Source of the DNA: Acidobacteriota bacterium
GTDB lineage: Bacteria > Acidobacteriota > Vicinamibacteria > Vicinamibacterales > CAVVIG01
Assembly: GCA_003222455.1 (NCBI GenBank)
Contig: QHWF01000597.1
Location: 1 to 8,911, forward strand
Reading direction: 5' to 3'
Length of the DNA stretch: 8,911 nt
In this document: positions 1-6,058 of the stretch, one piece after another
Position numbering within the stretch: the stretch's first letter is position 1
How the letters are laid out: every line of letters begins with the position of its first letter
Notes under the pieces: model-generated
What the model was told of the DNA's origin: nothing
The model's database searches: none
What the model saw: the letters and a program-made list of their open reading frames with translations, nothing else
Translations under genes and position numbers: made by a program

Positions 1-562
1 TGCCCGAGAGCACGGCCGTCAGACTGTCGGCCAGATCGTGCACGGTCGGCGCCGGCCGCTCGCGTCCCAGATCCACGTACCGATCGTCGATCCGGCCGCG
101 ATACACGATGCGGCCGCCGGAGTATACGACCGCCTCCGGCGTGACAGTCACACCTGTGAGCCTCACGAGCGCCTGGTCCGGATCTCGAAACGCGTGCGCC
201 GTGCCGGTGTACGCAAATGAGGCCATGTGTTCGCGGATCGAATCGGCCCCGTCAGATGGACTCGGGTAGATCAGGCGGAACACCACGCCTTCTGGCCCGA
301 ATCGCGCCGCCAGTCGGCGCACTTCCGGTGCGTAGCGGTTGGAGATTGGACAGTCGGTGCTGGTGAACAGGAGCACGATTGCGCGAGCACCATGGGGCAC
401 GCCTCGCGGATCGGATCCGCTCCCATCGAGACGTATCCGATCCTGTGCGGTGGCAACGGCCGCGATGAACAGCCACGCCACGACAATGGCAGATCTAAAA
501 GTCTGCACTACGACCGTGGCGGACGTAGTGCAGGCCTTCAGGCCTGCGGGTACCCGGCCCAT
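1..562 (-). CDS. Secreted redoxin (thioredoxin-fold) protein, 3' end off window
   Basis: Reading leftwards from an ATG at 562, 187 codons are open to the window edge, so the C-terminus is missing. Residues about 22-39 form a hydrophobic signal segment ending in AVATAQ; this suggests export, with cleavage near residue 40. The mature part has the AhpC/TSA-like redoxin signature: strand AIVLLFTSTDCPISNRYAPE at 61-80 with the single active-site cysteine C71 (CPIS, so no second CXXC cysteine), a TP cis-proline at 141-142, and RGRIDDRYVDLG at 155-166, which is typical of the acidobacterial/planctomycetal branch. I infer a thiol redox role in the periplasm; the substrate is unknown. The start is uncertain. 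Neither ATG 562 nor the alternative in-frame GTG at 508 (giving MQTFRSAIVV...) has a Shine-Dalgarno, and both lie in or beside a REP palindrome. It follows the receptor stop by 50 bp and is probably co-transcribed with it. No line of evidence gives the natural substrate or partner directly. Confidence 0.85.
   Translation of the reverse strand, partial: MGRVPAGLKACTTSATVVVQTFRSAIVVAWLFIAAVATAQDRIRLDGSGSDPRGVPHGARAIVLLFTSTDCPISNRYAPEVRRLAARFGPEGVVFRLIYPSPSDGADSIREHMASFAYTGTAHAFRDPDQALVRLTGVTVTPEAVVYSGGRIVYRGRIDDRYVDLGRERPAPTVHDLADSLTAVLSG
489..547. repeat. Two-headed REP-like palindrome (BIME-like)
   Basis: Two REP-like units face each other. The right unit (525-547) reads GTAGT, then stem GCAGGCC, loop TTCA, stem GGCCTGC. 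The left unit (489-511) is inverted: stem GCAGA (489-493), loop 494-501, stem TCTGC (502-506), then ACTAC (507-511). The facing cores also form a perfect 10-bp inverted repeat (503-512 with 524-533). A GTAG tetranucleotide 5' of a hairpin is the hallmark of REP elements mobilised by RAYT (Y1 REP-associated tyrosine) transposases; no RAYT gene is in this window. The element lies between the receptor stop and the body of the redoxin gene and is translated as the redoxin N-terminus if ATG 562 is used. Confidence 0.75.
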
Positions 563-612
563 ACGAACAACATAGCACCACGCTCGGCGCTCTTCCTGTG
601 GCGCTCGCGCTC

Positions 613-3486
613 TTACCAGTTAATCACTGCGCCAAGGCGAAGCAACCGGCCCTGAATGATGCTGCCCGGCAGCAGGTACGTTCCCGCCGACACGCCGGCG
701 GTTGCCGTCGGCGTGAACGCGGACGGGACGCCGGCGCCGCTTCGAACCGTGAAGTAGTCATCCGAGTTGAGCAGGTTGAAGATATCGACCTTCGGATTGA
801 GCCGGAGGCGTCCGATCGTGAGGCGCTTCGCAATCGAGAAGTCGACCTGATTGATGCGCGGCGTCAGTTGCGTGTCCGGCGACACGATTGGCACGTTCAA
901 CGGCGTCAGGAGGCCCGGTGCGACCAGCGCGCCGACGACGCACCCCTGAGAGGCTGAGTTGCCCGGACAGACGGTGTACCGCGTCGAACTGCTCACGGGC
1001 CAGTAGCCGCTCCGGCCGCTGAAGTCGGTGAAGTTCGGTGCGCCGGCGCCGCCCGCTGTCAGCGCGCTCACGCCAAGGATGTACCCCGGCAGCGCCTGAT
1101 ACGAGCCGCTCACGATGACGCCGAGCCACGGCAACGGAACCGTGCCGGCCAGCTTGAACTGGGTCCGCCAGGGAATACCACTCGTGGACTCGTCGCAGTG
1201 CTTGACCCCGCCGATGTTCACGAGGAAATTCGGGTTCGTCGCCGCCCCGCTGCAGGTGTTGGCGACGCTGCGATCCGTCGCCGTGCCGCCGAAGACTCGA
1301 ACCCCTTGTGGTAGCCGAGCGTTCATATTGAACTCGAAGGCGTTGTAGACCTGCGACAGGTTCGGGTCGTTGGTCACGACGTTCTGCACGGCACGCGACA
1401 CGGTCGCGTCGATCGGGTCGTACATCGTGATCGGCGTCCCGTCGATGGGACTGAAGATCGTGACCGGGCGATAGCTGGAATTGGTAACGGTGCCGTTCGC
1501 GAAGGTGCCGGGCCGCAGGATGTTGTTCTGCTCCCAGATCTGCTTGCTCAGATTGTGGAACCAGTCCGCGGAGACTGAGACGCCGGGGAGCAGTTCGTGC
1601 GTCGCGCCGAGGTTGTACTGATCGACGTACGGACGCTTGACGTTCGGATCGTATTGCGCCAGCGACACCACGCCGAAATTTGCCGGAATCGACGCGAAGT
1701 TGATCTCGCATCCCGCCGTGAGGTACACGCAGCCGATCGCGCCCTGCGCTATGTCATCCCCGTTCGAATCGGTCCATGTCGCCGTGAACGTGCTGAGATA
1801 CTGCGCCGGGTTGAACAGCGACGCGAACGTCGTGGTCGCGGCAGCCTGGAACCGGTTGTACCCGACGCGGACGGCCGTCTTGCCCGTGCCGAACACGTCG
1901 ACCACTGCCCCAAGACGCGGCGAAAATGTCTTCCACGCCGGTACGTTGAAATCGCCGAAGGCGGGAACGTCCGCAAATCGGCCGCGTTGCTCGGGCTGAC
2001 CTACGACGCCCTCGCTGACGTACTCCCAGCGTCCGCCGATGGTGAAGGTGGCGCGCTTCAGCGTCCAGATGTCCTGGCCATAGAGGCCGAGACTCGCGTG
2101 CAGCCGCTCCGCCGACCAAATCGGCGTGTCAAGGACCGTCACCGAGAACGGTCTGCCGCCTGAGTAGTTCTGATACAGATCCGCATTCGCGCGGTTGTTG
2201 TGGGTGAAGAGGCCCCACGAATCCTGGAATCCGAACTTCACGCTGTGCGTGCCGGTCACGTACGACGCGGCGGCCTGCGCGTTGTAGCGGTCCGGGTACT
2301 GCCCCGTCTCGCTCGTCGGGGCCTTCGAAAACAGGCTGTTCGTCAGATCGACGTGGCGCGCGCCGGCGAGCCAGGCCGCCGTTCCCCACTGCTGTTCGAT
2401 GCCTTCGGGATACAGGTTGTTGTAGCGTTCGAGGTTGCTCGAGAAGCCGCCTTCGACGAGCAGCTTGCTGCTGACCGTCGACTGGTACTTGATGCTGTTC
2501 GTCGTGTAGAGCGGCGAATTCCACCGCACCGACGAAGTAGTCTGATCGTCGCCCGGGTTCATCGCGGCGCCGCGCACTTTGTGGATGCGATCGTAGTACC
2601 CCGACAGCTTGTTGCGCGGACTGATCTGCCAGGTGATGCGGGCCAGGCCGCTGTACTGGTGCTGCGGATCGACGCCCTGCGGGCACAGCGCGCCGCCGCT
2701 GCCGGCGAGCGCCGCCTGACAGGCCGCGATACCGGCCACGCTACCGTCAGACACGTAGGTGTTGGAAATCGGTTTGTTGACCGTGAACAAGCGGACCGAG
2801 CCGAAGAACCAGACCGCGTCCCGCTTGATTGGTCCGCCCTGGGTGTAGTCGGTGTCGCTGTACCGGCCGATCTTGTCGACTGACTTGACACCGAGCGAGG
2901 CGAGGTGGCTGGTGAGGTTGTTGCTCTGGAGCGAGCTGCTCTCGTAGCCCTCGAACAGCGACCCGCTGAACCGGTTGCCGCCTTCTTTCGGCACCATGTT
3001 GATCTTCACGCCGCCGGTCGGCGAATCGACGTTCCCGCCGCCCGTCTGGTAGACCATCTCCTGATTGGTGCCTTCGTTGAAGTAGGTCTGAATGGCGCCG
3101 TCGCCCTGCAGGCCATTGATGATCATGCCGTCGTTGAGGACCGACGTCTGCGCCGCGCCCAGGCCGTGAACGGTAAAGTAGGTCTGCTGCATCGCCTGCG
3201 ATCCGCCGACATCCGGCGCGGTCAGCGTCACGCCGACGACCAGTTGTCCGACCGATTGAATGGTGTGGGCCGTCGGCACGGCATCGAGAATGTCGCGCGG
3301 CAGGACCTGCGCCTTGACGTTGCTCTGCACGTCGACGACCGGCGATTCGCCGGCGACCGTCACCGTTTCTTCGACGGCGCCGACACGCATGTCGGCGTTG
3401 ATCGTCGAGGTGAAGTTCGAGGCGAGCTCCACCCCTTCCTTCTTCACCGTCGAAAAACCGGGAAGGCTGAACGTGAGGACGTACAC
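613..3486 (-). CDS. Oar-like TonB-dependent outer-membrane receptor (body)
   Basis: A 957-codon open frame from GTG 3486; the same frame is open back to 3582. It encodes the end of a carboxypeptidase-regulatory-like domain (YVLTFSLPGF, 2-11), then a TonB-box-like stretch EETVTVAGESPVVDV at about 39-53. The plug domain follows (LPRDILDAVPT at 62-72, TVHGLGAAQTSVLNDGMIING at 105-125, GGVKINMVPKEGGNRFSGS at 158-176). The rest is a long beta-barrel ending in the aromatic-terminated strand RLLRLGAVINW. Such receptors import ligands across the outer membrane with TonB/ExbBD energy; the ligand cannot be read from sequence. GTG 3486 is unlikely to be the real start: the signal peptide and first half of the first domain lie just upstream in another frame (see 3487-3679). 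Apart from that junction, the frame is intact over 2.8 kb. It sits 50 bp upstream of the redoxin gene. Confidence 0.9.
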   Translation of the reverse strand: MYVLTFSLPGFSTVKKEGVELASNFTSTINADMRVGAVEETVTVAGESPVVDVQSNVKAQVLPRDILDAVPTAHTIQSVGQLVVGVTLTAPDVGGSQAMQQTYFTVHGLGAAQTSVLNDGMIINGLQGDGAIQTYFNEGTNQEMVYQTGGGNVDSPTGGVKINMVPKEGGNRFSGSLFEGYESSSLQSNNLTSHLASLGVKSVDKIGRYSDTDYTQGGPIKRDAVWFFGSVRLFTVNKPISNTYVSDGSVAGIAACQAALAGSGGALCPQGVDPQHQYSGLARITWQISPRNKLSGYYDRIHKVRGAAMNPGDDQTTSSVRWNSPLYTTNSIKYQSTVSSKLLVEGGFSSNLERYNNLYPEGIEQQWGTAAWLAGARHVDLTNSLFSKAPTSETGQYPDRYNAQAAASYVTGTHSVKFGFQDSWGLFTHNNRANADLYQNYSGGRPFSVTVLDTPIWSAERLHASLGLYGQDIWTLKRATFTIGGRWEYVSEGVVGQPEQRGRFADVPAFGDFNVPAWKTFSPRLGAVVDVFGTGKTAVRVGYNRFQAAATTTFASLFNPAQYLSTFTATWTDSNGDDIAQGAIGCVYLTAGCEINFASIPANFGVVSLAQYDPNVKRPYVDQYNLGATHELLPGVSVSADWFHNLSKQIWEQNNILRPGTFANGTVTNSSYRPVTIFSPIDGTPITMYDPIDATVSRAVQNVVTNDPNLSQVYNAFEFNMNARLPQGVRVFGGTATDRSVANTCSGAATNPNFLVNIGGVKHCDESTSGIPWRTQFKLAGTVPLPWLGVIVSGSYQALPGYILGVSALTAGGAGAPNFTDFSGRSGYWPVSSSTRYTVCPGNSASQGCVVGALVAPGLLTPLNVPIVSPDTQLTPRINQVDFSIAKRLTIGRLRLNPKVDIFNLLNSDDYFTVRSGAGVPSAFTPTATAGVSAGTYLLPGSIIQGRLLRLGAVINW

Positions 3487-3679
3487 GCCGGGGCGGAGGT
3501 TCTCGATTTTGTAAGCGCCGTTCGAGTCGGTTGTCGCGGTCCTGACCTGCTCGATCAGCGCCGGGCTGGCCGGTCGTGTCTCTCACAACGCCCGCAAACG
3601 CGCTCTGGGCGCGCGCCAGGCTGGGCACGGCCAGTACTGCCGCCGCGACGGCCACCGATGCCAGGATCCTTCTCGCCAT
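3487..3679 (-). pseudogene. Out-of-frame 5' end of the TonB receptor gene (signal peptide)
   Basis: The genuine receptor start is ATG 3679, preceded by a perfect AGGAGG six bases upstream. It encodes MARRILASVAVAAAVLAVPS, then LARAQ (a textbook Sec signal peptide), and SAFAGVVRDTTG, the first strand of a carboxypeptidase-regulatory-like domain. After that glycine (near 3569-3571) the frame runs into meaningless Arg-rich sequence. SPALIEQVRTATTDSNGAYKIENLRPG, the rest of the domain, continues in another frame (ending at 3487). In this family the glycine is normally followed by about eleven residues of the type xVLPGVTVxAS before SPALIE. Those residues are absent, consistent with loss of about 32 bp. 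The other frame has a TGA at 3583-3585, so readthrough cannot restore it. Either the gene is a recent pseudogene or the assembly is wrong here. The combined gene would span 613-3679, about 1,022 codons. Confidence 0.8.
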
Positions 3680-3685
3680 GCCCAT

Positions 3686-3691
3686 CCTCCT
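3686..3691 (-). promoter_or_regulatory. Shine-Dalgarno of the TonB receptor gene
   Basis: On the minus strand AGGAGG lies six bases before ATG 3679. A second ATG at 3685 directly abuts the AGGAGG and is too close to be used. This site fixes the true start and shows that GTG 3486 is internal. It is the only strong ribosome binding site I see among the five genes. Confidence 0.75.
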
Positions 3692-3770
3692 CGCCAGTCA
3701 CCCTGACTCAGGACACGTTCAATCGAGATAAGGCCTGCCCGCTTGCGCCGGCAGAATTGACTCTTCACCT

Positions 3771-3864
3771 CGCCACGACGATCAACGCGGAACTCGCGGA
3801 ACCCGCAGAGAAAACCGGTCTTGTTCTGCGAGTTCTGCGGTTTTCTGCGTTGAATGTCGTGGCG
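3771..3864. repeat. 94-bp imperfect inverted repeat built of 9-bp tandem units
   Basis: The outer arms CGCCACGAC (3771-3779) and GTCGTGGCG (3856-3864) pair perfectly. They are followed by TCAA/TTGA (3782-3785 with 3850-3853). The inner stem is CGCAG + AAAACCG (3804-3808, 3811-3817) with CGGTTTT + CTGCG (3838-3849), around a 20-nt loop. The left arm holds near-identical 9-bp units CGCGGAACT and CGCGGAACC (3786-3803) followed by CGCAGAGAA. The right arm holds the complementary type TTCTGCGAG and TTCTGCGGT. It lies about 90-185 bp upstream of the receptor start on the transcribed side, so it would form a leader hairpin if transcription starts upstream of it. There is no T-run typical of an intrinsic terminator. 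Confidence 0.7.
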
Positions 3865-3934
3865 TGTGGCCGTTTCAGTTACCCGGCCACGCTCCTCTAG
3901 GTGCAGGAGGCTAACCCGATCAGCTTCAAAGATC

Positions 3935-3962
3935 CAGATCAATTGGACTGACCAATCATCTG
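3935..3962. repeat. 28-bp interrupted dyad
   Basis: CAGAT-ca-ATTGG-actga-CCAAT-c-ATCTG gives ten paired bases on each side of a 5-nt centre with a 2/1-nt internal bulge. It is AT-richer than its surroundings. It lies in the spacer between the cytochrome/monooxygenase stop and the receptor start. It could be an operator-type site or an RNA hairpin; no T-run supports a terminator. The remainder of the 3692-4031 spacer, outside this dyad, the 94-bp inverted repeat and the 7-bp array, shows no gene and no convincing promoter. Confidence 0.4.
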
Positions 3963-4004
3963 CCCGGCCGCTTATTACGGAAAGTTGGATAACCCACGAA
4001 TGCC

Positions 4005-4032
4005 GGATTCCAAATTCCAGATTCTGAATTCC
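4005..4032. repeat. 7-bp tandem repeat array overlapping a stop codon
   Basis: Four consecutive 7-bp units read GGATTCC, AAATTCC, AGATTCT and GAATTCC (consensus RRATTCC). They end on the first base of the CTA that is the TAG stop of the minus-strand cytochrome/monooxygenase gene (4032-4034). AT-rich degenerate units in an otherwise GC-rich region suggest a microsatellite-like insertion immediately behind the gene. Confidence 0.6.
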
Positions 4033-6026
4033 TAATGGCGCCGCTCCTTTCGTTTATAGAGCTTTCCGCGCTCGCGGAACCGGGTCGCCAGGTCCAGACG
4101 CCCCTGCGCTTGCGCGAGATCGGCGGCTTCCTCAGTGGCGTGGACCGCTTCGTCGAACCGGCTCGCGGCGGCATACGCGGCGGCGAGCGCGTCCAGAACG
4201 GTTAAATCGCGCCGCGTTGTCGCGACCGCCGCGCGTTCCGCCAGGTGAACGGCGTCTTCCGGATTCCGCAGCGATCGATCGGTCGACGTGGCCTCGATCC
4301 AGGCCAGGCCGGCGAGTGCCTGGGGATTGTCCTCTCGCATGGCCAGGACGGCGCGGAACTCTGCCGCTGCCGCACGTTCTTCGCGCCGCGCCGATAAGAG
4401 TTGCCCGAGATTTGCCCGCGCCTCGACGTTGTCAGGCCTCAGCGTCGCGGCTCGGCGATAGTGTTCCACCGCTTCGTCGGTGCGCCCGGCGAGCTGGAGC
4501 ATCGCGGCAAGATTGTTGTGTGCAGGTGCGTAGTCGGGATCGACCTGCAGTGCGGCGCGAAAACTCTCGATGGCCGCGTCGCGCCGACCCTGTAATGCCA
4601 GCGCGTATCCGAGGTTGTAATGTGTGGATGCAGACCGCGGGTTCAGGGACAGCGACTGGCGGAAGTGATCGATGGCGGCGTCGAGCTGCCGCGTTTCCAG
4701 ATAGAGATCCGCCACTGCATCATGACGGAGGGGATTGGTCGGATCCGCCTGGAGCAGTTTCGTGTACGCGGCCAGGTCTTCGGTGCTGTGCTTCCGTTGA
4801 ACGTCCGCGTTCAGCGACGTGTAATCGCCCGCCGTGCGCGGCACCAGTTGGACCCAGAGATCACCCATCTCGTCGGTCGTATTCTGGCCCCACACGACAC
4901 GCCCCGGCGGATGACGGGGATTGCGGATGTTGTCGGCGGAGTTGTCGTAGACATACTCCATCGCGATCGTCGTCCCCTTCGGCAGCACGATGGATCGCTC
5001 GTACCGGTAGACCTCCTGCCACCGGAAATCCCAGTCGGCGATTGCAATCAGCCATCGTCTGCTGCCGTCCGGCAGCGTCGCCGTCGCGGTCATGCGGCGC
5101 GCCAGGTTGTGCGCGTGCGGCTGAATGGCGATCACTTCCACGTCGACCGGCGTGACGTAGCTGTCGGCGATCGTGTAATCACGCTGACCCGGCGGAATGT
5201 CGATCGTCTCGCTACCAAGCCGCAGCCCGACTGGCGTTCGCGTCGGCGGATCATCAGTGAAGAAGAATCCAACTGAAATCGACAGCGGTTCGGGCCTGCC
5301 GGTCGGCTGTAAATGCAGTTGGACGACGACGTCGCTGCCGGGTTCGAGCCGCCAGGCGGTACCCGGCGCTACGTCGTGCGCCGACTGCCCCGGCGTCCAC
5401 CCAAGGAGCTGTCCCTCCGGGTAGCGGGCGTCCGGGACCATTCCGCCGACATATCCCGGTTCCGGATCGCGCTCATCAAGCAGACGTGACGATCGTGTGC
5501 GATCGATGCCAAGCGTTGCATGATGCACCACGCGCGCATTGTCCGGCTGGAACTCCACCGCGCGCACGTACCGTGGCCGTGAGACCGGCACCGGCAGCAC
5601 AAATGTTCGGAACACGTCGGTCCCGTCCGCAGGCACGTGGAAAGGTTCCGGCATACGGACGACGACGTCCGGCGCGCCAAGCTGCCAGTCAGTGCTCCAC
5701 GCGGGTAAAGGGGCAAGATGTGCCGGGTCGCCCTCGGCGGCACCTTCGGCGATCCACTGCTCGATCGCGGCGATCTCGGCATCGCTCAGACGTCTCGCAT
5801 CGGCGAACTCGCCCTTGCCGGGCTCGGGCTTCCACGGCGGCATGATGCGGCGTGCGGTCACGGCACGAATCAACGTCGCGCGCTGCTTGACGTCGGCGAA
5901 CGACAACAGGCTGAATGGCGCAATGCCGCCAGGGCGATGACATGTGGCACATCGCGCCCAGATGATCGGCGCGATGTCTTTGGTGAACGTCAGCGCCAGC
6001 ATCGCGGCGATCATCGCCGGAACCAT
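4032..6026 (-). CDS. Secreted cytochrome c / Cu type II ascorbate-dependent monooxygenase-like / TPR protein
   Basis: 664 residues from ATG 6026. A short hydrophobic leader (MVPAMIAAMLALTF) precedes a c-type cytochrome domain: TKDIAPIIWARCATCHRPGG with haem-binding C26, C29, H30 and a likely axial M62 in IMPPWKPE. Residues about 120-400 match the copper type II ascorbate-dependent monooxygenase fold (peptidylglycine hydroxylating monooxygenase / dopamine beta-hydroxylase family), with all ligand positions apparently kept. The CuH site is HH 168-169 plus H238 (VVQLHLQ); the CuM site is H304/H306 (PHAHN) plus M387 (TDEMGDL). Residues 429-567 are four canonical TPRs, followed by more degenerate helical repeats to the end. 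I infer a periplasmic, haem-linked copper enzyme or redox carrier with a protein-binding tail; hydroxylation is not proven. The leader lacks basic residues. An in-frame GTG at 6089 would add an Arg-rich n-region but would overlap the divergent gene. No Shine-Dalgarno is visible. Confidence 0.88.
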   Translation of the reverse strand: MVPAMIAAMLALTFTKDIAPIIWARCATCHRPGGIAPFSLLSFADVKQRATLIRAVTARRIMPPWKPEPGKGEFADARRLSDAEIAAIEQWIAEGAAEGDPAHLAPLPAWSTDWQLGAPDVVVRMPEPFHVPADGTDVFRTFVLPVPVSRPRYVRAVEFQPDNARVVHHATLGIDRTRSSRLLDERDPEPGYVGGMVPDARYPEGQLLGWTPGQSAHDVAPGTAWRLEPGSDVVVQLHLQPTGRPEPLSISVGFFFTDDPPTRTPVGLRLGSETIDIPPGQRDYTIADSYVTPVDVEVIAIQPHAHNLARRMTATATLPDGSRRWLIAIADWDFRWQEVYRYERSIVLPKGTTIAMEYVYDNSADNIRNPRHPPGRVVWGQNTTDEMGDLWVQLVPRTAGDYTSLNADVQRKHSTEDLAAYTKLLQADPTNPLRHDAVADLYLETRQLDAAIDHFRQSLSLNPRSASTHYNLGYALALQGRRDAAIESFRAALQVDPDYAPAHNNLAAMLQLAGRTDEAVEHYRRAATLRPDNVEARANLGQLLSARREERAAAAEFRAVLAMREDNPQALAGLAWIEATSTDRSLRNPEDAVHLAERAAVATTRRDLTVLDALAAAYAAASRFDEAVHATEEAADLAQAQGRLDLATRFRERGKLYKRKERRH

Positions 6027-6031
6027 GCGGT

Positions 6032-6058
6032 AGCATACCCTCGTTGCCCCGATGCCAA
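6032..6058 (-). promoter_or_regulatory. Possible sigma-70 promoter, near-leaderless
   Basis: On the minus strand TTGGCA (6053-6058) and TATGCT (6032-6037) resemble -35 and -10 boxes, but with a short 15-bp spacer. A start 6-7 bases after the -10 would fall on or next to the A of ATG 6026, which would make the transcript leaderless and fits the missing Shine-Dalgarno. The -35 box would lie inside the first codons of the divergent gene. Weak evidence by eye only. Confidence 0.22.

Noticed and set aside
489..547. CRISPR repeat or rho-independent terminator
   Set aside because: There are only two facing palindromes with no regular spacing or spacers, and no T-run follows either stem.
3567..3571. 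Programmed ribosomal frameshift joining the two receptor frames
   Set aside because: No slippery heptamer, stimulatory hairpin or Shine-Dalgarno-like element is seen at the junction, and a conserved strand of the domain is missing there, so deletion fits better.
2905..3900. 331-codon plus-strand open frame opposite the receptor
   Set aside because: It runs antisense to the clearly homologous receptor frame, its residues are Arg/Ala/Val-rich without any family motif, and it continues into the 94-bp inverted repeat. A GC-rich antisense shadow.
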